The notes: generated from the sequence alone by a model not told the origin. Positions 9,190 through 17,353 are shown, counted from the first letter of the stretch. The stretch is 20,000 nt of DNA from Balamuthia mandrillaris (GCA_031835245.1 JAVKOQ010000212.1:17501-37500), one strand, 5' to 3'. Program-made: numbers and translations.

Positions 9190-9223
9190 AGGAATTGCCA
9201 TGACTCAAGGCCAGGTTGTAACA
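9190..9223 (-). repeat. Family R3 LTR terminal scrap
   Basis: About 34 bases match the reverse complement of the first bases of R3 LTRs (the GACTCAAGGCC block followed by GTTGTAACA). It lies just past the end of element 2, so R3 once inserted or recombined there. 9224-9342 holds nothing recognisable. Confidence 0.6.
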
Positions 9224-9342
9224 TTGGTACAAGAGAAGGGTTGCTTAAAAGAAAGACCATTGTTGAAATCTGAGTATTTTTGTTACAGTGTCATAGAACA
9301 GAACAATGATTCAATGGTGATTGGAGAAAATTATTGACAAAG

Positions 9343-9595
9343 CTTATTGTCTATGGAAAACACTGAATGCATCTCTTTTTCCTATGTGTGATCTCTCACA
9401 TTCCTTCATTTTACACTTCATGGCTCTTATTTCTTTTTTAGTAAACACATAGGTAGTCTTGTTATCTATAGAAGACACTGGATGCATCTTTTTTTTATAT
9501 GTGATCCCCTATATTCTCCTTATTTTATACTCTAAGGCTCTCATTCCTTTCTTAGCAAACATACAGGTAGTCTTTGAACTCTTGTTATCCAACAC
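9343..9595 (+). repeat. Tandem duplication, about 115-bp unit, two copies plus a start
   Basis: 9343-9457 and 9458-9580 align along their length. Shared landmarks are an A-rich block ending GACACTG or AACACTG, then ATGCATCT, ATGTGATC, and finally a block ending CAGGTAGTC or TAGGTAGTC. The start of a third unit (CTTGTTATC) is at 9581. The unit does not match any LTR family here and has no evident coding content. Confidence 0.7.
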
Positions 9596-9997
9596 TTCTT
9601 TTTCTCTATTTTTTCTTTCTCTTTACTTTTTCATCTACTTTTACTGCAGTGGTTCTCTATAGTATACTATATCACTTTATCAATCTCTTGTATACTTATT
9701 ATTGCTACAACTGTTGTTTATTATTCAGACCCTGTTGTCCTTGACTCCCCTGCCTCATCCTCAACCTTTTCTTGTGTTCTGGCCTCATTTTTCCCTTGAT
9801 CCAGCATCCTCATTTTCTGTTGTAAATACCTATTTATCTCCAGCTGTTGTCCCCTTTTTATTGACCTTATATACTCCTATTCCTTAAGTAATTTACCATG
9901 CTTAATACAGATGGACTTTGTGGATGCTACTCTGTTCTAGCCTCCTATAGTTGCTGTACCTTGGACTTTAGCATGTAGTAAACTGCTTTTGATTTGG
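9596..9997. other. Anonymous pyrimidine-rich DNA
   Basis: T- and C-rich sequence with chance open frames of about 60 codons made mostly of Leu, Phe, Ser and Pro. No domain, repeat family or RNA gene is recognised. Confidence 0.5.
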
Positions 9998-10258
9998 TGT
10001 CACAATCCAGCCTTGGGTCATGTCAATCCCTCTCTCATATAATGCTCACAAAGGAGAAATAAGATTGAGATGATTCTTGGTTTGCTCTTATTAAAAAGAC
10101 CTGCTTTATGTATACAGTTTCTCTCTTTAATTCTGTTATTCTCTCCTTTTTCCCTGTTTTCCCTTTATTGAGTAACACAATACTTAGAGATTCTGTTGAT
10201 TGGCTGGTTGATGTCACCCTATCAATTAGACCATGATTAACTATCGTGTCATATGATA
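9998..10258 (+). repeat. Family R3 LTR with leader (261 bp)
   Basis: Starts TGTCACAATCCAGCCTTGGG and contains the conserved core AACACAATACTTAGAGATTC (about 10175-10194). The flanks TTGG and TCTC do not match, and similarity with the 3589 copy runs on for about 95 bases past its end. It therefore looks like a 5' LTR plus leader of an otherwise lost element. Confidence 0.85.
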
Positions 10259-10360
10259 TCTCTCTCCACTTTCAAGACAACATCAATGCTTGTTGACTTG
10301 AAAGTCAATGTTATAGTGTTATGGCTTCTCTATCCCCATAGATCTTTTCCACTCCTAAGC
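10259..10360 (+). repeat. Family R3 leader with hairpin
   Basis: Aligns with 3838-3933. It contains a near-perfect stem at 10269-10304: left arm CTTTCAAGACAACA and right arm TGTTGACTTGAAAG pair over 14 positions with one mismatch around an 8-base loop. The leader of an LTR element carries the primer-binding and packaging signals. Which of these the stem might serve is unknown. Confidence 0.6.
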
Positions 10361-10995
10361 CTGTTCTTTAGTCCATCATATTTTAATCAACTTCTTTTTC
10401 CTTGCCCTTTGCCTGTTTGCCTTTCTCATTATTGCCACTTAGCCATTGCCTCAAAAACTCCACCAGTAGGTTGTCACAGTGCAAATATCGTTATTTCACC
10501 CAACAGTTGTGCTGCAGAGTGTATTCTTTCCATTTGACAAGGTACTCCACTCCATTTTCTCCATTCCTCACATCCTTGTAGGCCTCTACTTCATATTTTT
10601 CTCCATCTGCTCCTCATGTTTCTTCTTCCATTGCTACTTCTTAATCCTGCTGTTCTAGGGGCTTGCCTTCCTTCAATTTGTTTGCTTTTAGTCCTTTTAG
10701 TCGCCATTTTGCAAGTTGTCTCTTCTTTGGTTCTGTCTTGGTTAGTTTTTAAGTGTCAAAAAGACAAGTACTATCATAATATATCCTTTACATATCAATA
10801 TTGGTGTTTTCCTTTTGATGTAATTGAAATGCATTACAAAACCTTTCCATTTTGAACTACTTTCAAAATGGTGTCTTTTTGCTTGTGACCTGAAAGAACT
10901 TCAACAATGCACTTGAGTTAGCATTCAGCCTTTATTTTAATAAAACATACCAATAAAATCAAATAGTTGCAATGAATAGGCAAAAGGAATGAAAA
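10361..10995. other. Anonymous DNA between two R3 LTRs
   Basis: Pyrimidine-rich to about 10740, then mixed. Open frames at 10253-10537 and 10616-10855 have low-complexity Leu/Ser/Cys-rich translations with no recognised domain. The part next to 10360 may be the remainder of the R3 internal region, but no gag or pol motif is visible. Confidence 0.45.
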
Positions 10996-11252
10996 TGTTA
11001 TGCAACACAATCCTGGTTTGATTGCTAGGATGATGTCAACCAGCCAATTAACAGAATCTCTAAATATTGTGTTACTCAATAAGGGGGGAAACAGAAAAAG
11101 AAAAGGGAACAACAGAATTAGAGAAAGAAACTGTATACACAAAGTGGGTCTTTCTAATAAGAGCAAACCAAGAACCACCTCAATTTTATCTCTCCTTTGT
11201 GAGCATTGTACAAAGGAGAGGGATTGACATGACCCAAGGCCGGGTTGTGACA
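10996..11252 (-). repeat. Inverted family R3 LTR (257 bp)
   Basis: The reverse complement aligns with the other R3 copies over their whole length. It keeps the least worn terminus of any copy, ending GGCCGGGTTGTGACA. The flanks AAAA and CCAG give no target duplication. Its neighbour on the right is an RNase H fossil on the opposite strand, so it does not belong to that element. Confidence 0.85.
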
Positions 11253-11259
11253 CCAGCTG

Positions 11260-11570
11260 TAGTCTCACCAAATCAGAGTGGAACTACAACACTAGAGTGC
11301 CTGGCAATACTGCAGTGGATCAAGCACTTCTGACCTTATCTTCATGGGTGCCCCTTTACTGTTGCGACTGATCATTGTGCATTGTTATGGCTGTTATGCA
11401 GTCAATCTGACAGTACATAGTTGACATGGTGGTGCATAGAACTCCAGGTGTATAACTTTCAAATTGTTCATTGTATAGACAATAGCACCAAAATGCTGAT
11501 GCACTCAGCCAGCCTCCTTTTGTTCTCTTTGGCAATGATCTTTCACTGCTAGATGCAGCATTCATAAGTT
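11260..11570 (+). pseudogene. RNase H fossil of another Ty3/gypsy element
   Basis: Translation gives LECLAILQWIKHF (about 11293-11331) and FTVATDHCALLWL (about 11355-11393). These are the E-x-x-A and T-D-H-x-A-L-x-W-L signatures of Ty3 RNase H. About 11440-11500 resembles the following L-Q-x-Y-x-F-x-I-x-H segment. It differs from elements 1 and 2 at nearly every non-catalytic position, so it is from a different lineage. Broken. Confidence 0.75.
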
Positions 11571-11794
11571 TTCAGTCCCTCACTGAAGTCAATGTTATTG
11601 CTGCTACATACATGCCAAAATAAGTTGATAGAGGGGATCATTCAGTTGCACCTACTGGATGCTGGTAGCAGTCTATATCTTGAAGGTGGTATGTGAAGTT
11701 ATGTCACTCCCACTGGGGCTGATTGTATCAGTAGAGTAAGCACATGTAGAGGCAGCCACAAACTCTTCATGCTTGTCTGGCTCCAGCAATGGCT
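11571..11794. other. Unassigned stretch after the RNase H fossil
   Basis: May be the worn continuation of that element (RNase H to integrase spacer), judging by position only. No motif is seen. Confidence 0.35.
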
Positions 11795-11981
11795 TGTTAT
11801 CAATGCACTTGTAATGTAAACAACTCTGGGTTTATTCACAAGAAAAGGGGTATGGACCAAAGTGTGTGCTTTGAATGTGTTGCAAGGAAAAGGGGAAAAT
11901 AAAAAGGGTGAGAAAAATTGAAAGTATTAAGGAGAGTGTTGACAGGAAGTCATAATGAAAGAAATGGTTGGTTTTTCAACA
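11795..11981 (+). repeat. Family R2 solo LTR, copy 3
   Basis: Aligns with the other R2 copies from the ACTCTGGGTTTATTCACAAG block to the end TTTTTCAACA. Its left end, from TGTTATC, is shorter than in other copies. No target duplication is recognised. Confidence 0.8.
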
Positions 11982-11989
11982 TCACTGCC

Positions 11990-12401
11990 TTCCTAAAGAT
12001 AACTAACATCATTTGCAACGTTTCTTGGTCTTGGGGTACTTCTTTCCCCAGTAGGTGGTGATGGGTCACTGAGAGCCAAAGTCCTTGGCTGCAACCTAGG
12101 AGTTATCTGAGTCAAGGTATCCTTTCCACTTCATGAGATAGCAGTCAAAAGGTGGGCTGTCATAGTTGAGGACCTTTTCAACTTTGAAGTGCTTATCTTC
12201 AAAAGAAGTGTTGGGATCAACAAGCTTGAGAGCACTTGGGGAAACCTTGTCAGGGAATATGTTGCCAGTGATGTCTTGAAGGATGTAGGCTCCGTTGTTG
12301 ATGCAGTGGTGGATGATGAAGGGGCCAAGATACTTAGCAGAGGTGGAACTCTTTTTCATTTCATTTGGTGGAAGCCAAACTGATTCAGAAAATTCTTTCA
12401 T
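11990..12401 (-). pseudogene. Integrase tail with chromodomain of a distinct Ty3 element (fossil)
   Basis: The minus strand reads an integrase C-terminal module: a WLPPNE segment, then KYLGPFIIHHCINNGAYIL (about 12280-12335), which is the GPY/F motif, then a VSPSALKLV segment. A chromodomain core follows (FKVEKVLNY, then YLMKWKGYLDSDNS, about 12096-12190). The rest of the chromodomain and a short basic tail continue to about 11990. Its GPY/F region resembles the G-A-Y-x-L-x-D-x-x-G and P-S-x-L-K-L-V pattern I know from chromoviruses of early-diverging fungi. It is not the same family as element 1, whose tail reads quite differently. The upstream integrase core is not seen. Confidence 0.82.
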
Positions 12402-12595
12402 TCTGTGATGACAAGTTAATGTCTGTCACATGCTATGGATTGAAAAAGAAAATCAAAGAATGGTTTGGAATTTTTTGTTTTCTTCCTTTTTGTCATTGCT
12501 GCTTTCTGCTTTTTTCTAGTTCTTTTTCTTTTTTCTCTTTATTGTGAGTTTTTTTTGCTTTTTTTAAATGCTTATGTATTATTAGGTATGCATGC
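12402..12595. other. Unassigned T-rich junction
   Basis: A T-rich tract (about 12468-12567) lies between the chromodomain fossil and the hAT transposase. It may include the left end of the hAT element, but no terminal inverted repeat could be found. Confidence 0.35.
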
Positions 12596-13850
12596 ACACT
12601 TTTGAGCCTTCAAAATGAGCTGCAGCAAGAAGTCCGAGTATCAGAGGCACTGTCATATGACTTCTGGACTGCACCAAACAAGGACTCATACCTTGCTATA
12701 ATCCTTCATTACTGTTGTTTCCCTTTTCACTTTTCAACTAAAGACAGTTGTCTTAAGCATGGCAGTCTTTAAAGAAGCTGAGCACATTGCAAATAATATA
12801 CAAAAAGTTCTGATCCAGATTTCTCACAACTGGAAGCTTTCTTTTGAGGACACTTTTGTTGTTATGGATGGAGCAAGCAACGTTTCTGCAGCAGCATAGC
12901 GTCTTTCAATGGAGCATATACACTGCGCAGCTCACAAACTCCACCTCATCATCACCCATTTTATTCCTTCCAGTCTCTTTATGACAAGTGCAAAGCCCTT
13001 GTCACTTTTTTCAACCAAAGCTCAAAAGCAAACTTAGACCTTCATGACCATCTAAAGAAAGAAAAGAAGAAGTTCTGCACTCTCATTCAAGAAAACACAA
13101 CATGATGGAACAATACTTTTGAAATGTTTTGTCATCTTCTCAAAGTCCGTGGTGGCTTTCTTCAAATCTTACAAATGCATAAATAGGAAGATTTGCTCCT
13201 AGAGAATGCTGAATGGGAGTTGTTGAAGCAAGCAAAGATGCTATTAGGACCGTTGGCCACCTTAACTACAGACATTCAATCCCCAAATTCCTCCATTTCT
13301 ATCATTCTACCTGCATTACTTTCCTACTACTACTACAACTATCTTCCATCATTTCCCTTCTCTTCTCAATCAATTCTCAACAACCTTGTGTCATGTCTAC
13401 AAACACATGTTTTTGAGGCAATATCCTACTGCTTTGACACATCTGCTGCTATGGCAACAGCACTTGACCCACATTTTCACCAACTCAAATTAGCCTGCTC
13501 CAATGGTAATACGTGTTCAACAAAGGATCCTTCAATGCAGCATTACATCCACTTCAGCTTCAATACTGACCTTCCCATCCTCAAAAAAGCACAAGAAGAG
13601 TTGGATTGACATGTTGCTTCAAACAAATACACCATTAACAACAACTCAACCAACAACTCACAACTCCAACATGAATTAGAAGCATTTCTCTCTGGCCAAG
13701 TCCTTAGTCCCTTTGAAGATCCTTACTGTTGCTGGCTATCTCATTCACAAACCTATCCTCTACTCTCCCAAGTGGCAGCCAAGAGCTCTCTCCTGTCTAT
13801 TTGTTTCAATATACATCACTTCCTCTCATGTTCCCTTTTTGTATTTTAAT
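12596..13850 (+). pseudogene. hAT-superfamily DNA transposon, decayed transposase
   Basis: hAT transposases cut and paste DNA with an RNase H-like core. In order: LSYDFWTAPNKDSYLAI (about 12650-12700) is the first-aspartate block (D at 12659-12661, then F-W-T). VVMDGASNVSAA (about 12858-12893) is the second-aspartate block (D at 12867-12869). HCAAHKLHL (about 12921-12947) is the C-x-x-H motif. WNNTFEM (13106-13126) is the [T-R-]W-N-S/N-T-F-E-M motif. MATALDPHFHQLKL (about 13452-13493) is the LDPRFK-like block. DPYCCW (about 13716-13733) is the C-terminal D-P-x-x-W-W block. From about 12971 to 13849 one frame runs through, interrupted by stops at 13103, 13184 and 13607. Another stop lies at 12897, and the frame changes twice upstream (between about 12700 and 12740, and between about 12940 and 12970). 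The usual length is about 600-700 residues. The N-terminal BED zinc finger and the last part of the dimerisation domain are not seen. Confidence 0.88.
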
Positions 13851-13963
13851 CAACAATTATCAAGTCTTAATCATAGATATCTTAATTTATGGACTCCATT
13901 TTAATTTGAGTGATGCTGATATCATCACAAGTGCTATTCACTAAAAAAGAGGCACTTACCAGC

Positions 13964-14010
13964 AGTCAAGTACTCATAACATCTAACACTCATGAATGAG
14001 TAGTCAAGTA
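13964..14010. repeat. Short direct repeats and palindrome, possible hAT subterminal region
   Basis: AGTCAAGTA occurs at 13964-13972 and 14002-14010. Between them is the palindrome CTCATGAATGAG (about 13989-14000). Repeated ACTTGACT/AGTCAAGT motifs are common in subterminal regions of hAT elements, and this lies about 120 bases past the last transposase similarity. No matching left end or 8-bp target duplication was found, so this is tentative. Confidence 0.35.
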
Positions 14011-14199
14011 GTGAATGCTTGATTTCCACCCTTGATACTTAGGATTGGTTTTGGAGTTTGCTGACGAGTTTTTCAGCAAGCTGTGACATGGTGAAGCAGT
14101 TAAAAACTGCATGATCCTGTGTTGCAGAGGAGATTTGTAAGGCTGGCACCTGTAGTAAGCTCCTCTATGACAGATGAGTCAGCAGTACTAGCCTTCCCC

Positions 14200-14560
14200 T
14201 TGGCACAGTGATTATGCTCTTTATGATGCCAACTGGAAAGAAATGTACCTATAAGCTGCAACACTGTTGGTGTGGCCCATACAAAGTTATTGAGGTTCTA
14301 TCCGACCTTAAATACCATATCCAGAGCTGCATCAACATCGATAATTGCCAAGTCATTCATCTCAACCATTTGAAACTGTTTCATAAATATAACAGGCTGA
14401 AAGGTAGATTTAGGGTATTTCCTGTTGCATCCAAAGAATCTGGCGACTCTTTGTCCAGGAGAAGGATGGAAACGCCACCCTTAGCAAAAACAAAAGAAGA
14501 AGAAGAAGAAAAAAAAAAAGAAGGAAAAAGAAAAAGAAAGGGAAGTGAAGAAGGATGCTT
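14200..14560 (+). pseudogene. Integrase C-terminal (GPY/F) fossil of another Ty3/gypsy element
   Basis: Translation gives TGKKCTYKLQHCWCGPYKVIE (W-x-G-P-Y at about 14265-14290) followed by LSDLKYHIQ and VIHLNHLKLFHKYN (about 14352-14394). This matches the integrase tail pattern K-L-x-x-x-W-x-G-P-Y-x-V...Y-x-I...H-x-N-x-L-K. It has no chromodomain. It ends in a tail with a Glu run then a Lys run encoded by a purine tract (14485-14545). The tail of this kind is different from both chromodomain tails in the window. It could belong with the RNase H fossil at 11260, later split by insertions, but that is guesswork. Confidence 0.78.
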
Positions 14561-14574
14561 TGCCATTTCAGAGT

Positions 14575-14871
14575 TGTAAAATAAGAACAGGAATGATAGC
14601 AAAGACAAAGTAAGTACAAGACCTGAACTTAATTTACTAAAAGTAAAGAGTACAAGTATTTTGTTGTAAGTTGTATGTTGTCTTGAGAGAAAAGAAGAAG
14701 AAACAAGGAGAGACGGTATTTAAACTGGAAGAAAGATCCATAAAAAAACAAGGCATAAAATGAAAAAAGAAAACATCAAGAAAAAAAAAGGAAGATGAGA
14801 GATTTCCTCAAGTCAACAGTAGAAGGAGAACTTGGCAGAAAGAAGAGCTACTATGTTGGAGTTTTCCAACA
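14575..14871 (-). repeat. Inverted family R4 LTR, copy 2 (297 bp)
   Basis: The reverse complement of the R4 copy at 6198-6500 over its full length, from TGTAAAATAAG to the terminal palindrome TGTTGGAGTTTTCCAACA. Flanks GAGT and AATC do not match each other. Confidence 0.85.
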
Positions 14872-15212
14872 AATCCTTGAGATGTATAACCAAATTATTC
14901 CTCAAAACTTTCTGGCCTCTATATAATTTGATTAATAAGGACTTATGACTGCATTTGATATCTGTCTTTGTTACCAATCTATCCAATCTTCAATTAAGTA
15001 TGAGTCAACCATCATTGTTATTATTGATGGAAAGGACACATAATTTCTTGTTGGTTTGGTTAAGACATATAGATGAGAGGTGACTCTGCTGCTTGTAAGC
15101 ATAGTATGAATGTTGTTTAGTAATAAACATGAATAAGGTTTAAAAGGAAAAAGTGAGGTAATAGAAGGTAAAAATGGAAATGGGTAAGCAAGTTGGACTT
15201 CATCAACAATGA
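14872..15212. other. Unassigned stretch between R4 LTR and R3 scrap
   Basis: No domain recognised. The plus strand around 14940-15045 shows a patchy reading-like translation (FDICLCYQSIQSS) that I cannot assign. Confidence 0.35.
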
Positions 15213-15229
15213 AAGGCCGGGTTATGACA
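15213..15229 (-). repeat. Family R3 LTR terminus (17 bases)
   Basis: GGCCGGGTTATGACA matches the inverted terminal bases of R3 (compare 11238-11252). It lies immediately against the protease-region scrap that begins at 15230, so it marks the outer edge of a lost R3 insertion. Confidence 0.5.
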
Positions 15230-15340
15230 CTACATAACAAGGATATATGAAGAAGTGTCACTGGTCATGAAGTGCAGCTGAAAGGTTACATTACTCTACA
15301 TTTTTAGACATTGACTCATGAAAACATCAAGAAATGAAGA
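15230..15340 (+). pseudogene. Protease-region scrap of an R1-family element
   Basis: Aligns with element 2 at about 4915-5020, with matching blocks GGATATAT, GAAGAAGTG, GAAGTGCAGCTGAA-like and ACTCATGAAAACATCAAGA-like text. In element 2 this is the part between the protease active-site region and its C-terminus. It is in the opposite orientation to the neighbouring minus-strand R1 element at 16385-17210. Confidence 0.65.
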
Positions 15341-16058
15341 AGATTGAATGATCCAAACAAATAGTTGAACAAAAACTACACCATTTTGTCTTTACACAAC
15401 AATGTGTCTACTTTGAGAGGACCAGTTACTGCAATGTCTTTCTTTTTCAACTTTTTTTTGCTTCTTTGTTTCCTTTTTTGTCCTCTTCAGTAACTGCTAC
15501 TTCTTTCTTGCTTCTATTAACATGGCAAAGTCAGTCCAAGTGTTGCATTTTCCAGGTTTTGAATATTAAGAAGTAAAGATATCATATGTAAAGAGCTGAC
15601 AAGCATCCTCTTGAGGTATTTATCAGTGCTTACAAATGATTTCACACTTTATACAAAGAAGTGTTGTAAATTACTGCTTTCCTGAGCACTAACTGCATGA
15701 ATGACACTGCCCTTTGATAAAAGCTGAAGATAGTTGTTGAATCTACTTGCATATAAGAACAAAGGCATAATAAAAATGAGACACTTGCTCCTTGATTGAG
15801 TTTTTGCTGTTCACTTGTCCTGTTTTGCTCAGCCAAAAGAGTCATGCATTGCACACAAGGACAATAGTCATTATTAATTGAAATCTCTCTACAATGTGCC
15901 TATTATCTGCTTTTACAATTTTCTAATTCACTGATTTACATGATGTCATCATCCTTGATATCAATTCTTTCTTTCTTCTTGATAACCATGACACTATTTT
16001 ATTCCTCTTTTCTCTTGCTCTTAAATCTAAAGAGCTTCTTTATTGTTTGTATTCTTAT
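15341..16058. other. Unassigned DNA between scrap and R4 LTR
   Basis: Mixed AT-rich sequence with a T-rich tract at about 15435-15510. A minus-strand open frame of 70 codons at 15642-15854 has no recognised domain. Whether this is the internal part of an R4 element cannot be told. Confidence 0.4.
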
Positions 16059-16384
16059 TGTAAAATGAAAATAAGAATAATAGTAAAAACAAAGTAAGTA
16101 CAAGACCTGAACTTAATTTACTAAAGGTAAAGAGTATAAGTAAAGTATCTTGTTGTAAGTTGTATGTTAAGTATTTTGTTGTAAATTGAAAGTTGTAGGT
16201 TGTCCTAAGAAGAAAAAAGAGGTGGTATTTAAACTAAAAGAAAGATCTATAAACAAAACAAAGCATAAAATAGAAAAAAGAGAAAAGGAAACATCAAAAA
16301 AGAGAAAATAAGAGGATTCCTCAGGTTGATGGTAGAAAGAGAAGTTGGTAGAAAGAAGAGCTACTATGTTGAAGTCTTTCAACA
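16059..16384 (-). repeat. Inverted family R4 LTR, copy 3 (326 bp)
   Basis: Aligns inverted with the R4 copy at 6198-6500. A 26-bp tandem duplication at 16143-16194 explains most of its extra length. The terminal palindrome reads TGTTGAAGTCTTTCAACA. On its right it joins the gag fossil at 16385. Confidence 0.82.
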
Positions 16385-16975
16385 AGGTCAAAAAGATGTT
16401 TGGATCCTTATTTGCATTAGTTGAACACTCCCCAAGCTGTCACTAGTGTTGTGTTTGGCTGTGTATGGTTGTAAATCTTGATGGTGTGCCATGAGATTGA
16501 AAATAGATTTTCCCTTTTCCTCCTCCTTTTCTTCTTTTTCTTCAATCAAAGATTAAGAGCTGGACCCAGAGCCAAGACCATCATTCTTCTGTCTTTTGTC
16601 CTCAAGTTAGGCCTTGAGAAGATTTTGCAGTTGAGAGATCAGGTTATAAAGAATTTCAAGAGCTGTATTGTTGTATTCAATCACTTACTTAATGTTGTTA
16701 AAGAGCTCACCTACAAAGGTTTCCAACTTTTAATCAAGATAGTTGATGCAGTTAAATAAAGAAAAAGCATTGCTAGTCTGCTTGACTAAGAATTTGTTGT
16801 GGTTTGCTTGGCTTGTATGAAGCTCAGAGAGGACCTGGTCTATAGCATCTAGTGTGTTAATAGAAAGAATTATAATAGTAGTAAAAGAGGAAGTACTGAA
16901 AGCTGGAGAGAAAGCGCTACTGGAAAGTGGATTGCTCAAAGTACTAAAAGAAAGTATTATACCTGTTTTTGACAT
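16385..16975 (-). pseudogene. Element 3 gag (fossil), N-terminal part
   Basis: The minus strand opens with a Ser/Thr-rich N-terminus and a helical stretch LDAIDQVLSELHTSQANHNK (about 16795-16855). This is typical of the matrix-like start of Ty3 gag. Further on, about 16385-16740 aligns inverted with the element 2 gag at 4134-4400, including the GGCTCTGGGTCCAGCTC block (about 16556-16572). It supplies the gag N-terminus that is missing from element 2. Broken. Confidence 0.72.
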
Positions 16976-17080
16976 TGTGTTACTGAATACAGCTATAAAA
17001 GTGCTTCAAGTTTTCTTTTAAAACCTCAATTATCCAAAAATAGGTTAATTATATAAAACTGAACTTACCAAAAAAAGTAA

Positions 17081-17210
17081 GCTGATATTTCAGTAAGGAA
17101 ACAACCTAATAGACATCAACTCAATGAACATAGGGTCATTTAATAGAATAAACAGAAGAATTATATACAAGAAGAGATAAGGATAGGTATTATAGTAGAG
17201 TGATATAATG
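17081..17210 (-). repeat. 5' LTR of element 3 (family R1, about 130 bp)
   Basis: The plus-strand text matches the inverted R1 LTR at 8765-8902 block by block: AAACAACCTAA, AGACATCAACT, GAGATAAGGATAGGTATTAT. Both ends are worn, so boundaries are good to within a few bases. The flanks GTAA and GTGA match in three of four positions. Because it is a 5' LTR of a broken element, that match may be chance. Confidence 0.8.
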
Positions 17211-17353
17211 GTGATGCAAATGTGGGTATTCTCAATAGGAGCATGAAGGCATTTCAGACACTTCTCAAAGGTAGTTTAGGAAAATGGTCTTTTATTTCTT
17301 GTTCTTGCTATTCATCATGTTTAAGGGGAAATTCCATGAATAATGGTTCCAAC
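17211..17353. other. Short unassigned gap
   Basis: Sequence outside the element 3 LTR. Nothing recognised. Confidence 0.4.

Larger units (their letters stand above)
16385..17210 (-). mobile_element. Element 3: 5' part (LTR, leader, gag) of an R1-family element, minus strand
   Basis: Read on the minus strand: an R1 LTR (17210 down to 17081), an A/T-rich leader (17080-16976), then gag. It is cut off by the R4 LTR at 16384, and nothing of its pol follows in the same orientation. It is the only place in the window where the 5' end of an R1 element is seen. It is broken and about as decayed as element 2. Confidence 0.8.

Noticed and set aside
9596-10995. Several open frames of 60-95 codons rich in Leu, Ser and Phe that look like membrane proteins
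   Set aside because: They translate pyrimidine-rich low-complexity DNA, overlap R3 LTR or leader in part, and have no start context or homology support.
14575-16384. A complete short LTR element bounded by the two inverted R4 LTRs
   Set aside because: Outer flanks do not form a target duplication, no polypurine tract or primer site is seen inside, and the internal part holds an R1 protease scrap in the opposite orientation.
16478-16759. Plus-strand open frame of 93 codons
   Set aside because: It is the antisense shadow of the minus-strand gag fossil of element 3, shown by the inverted match to the element 2 gag.
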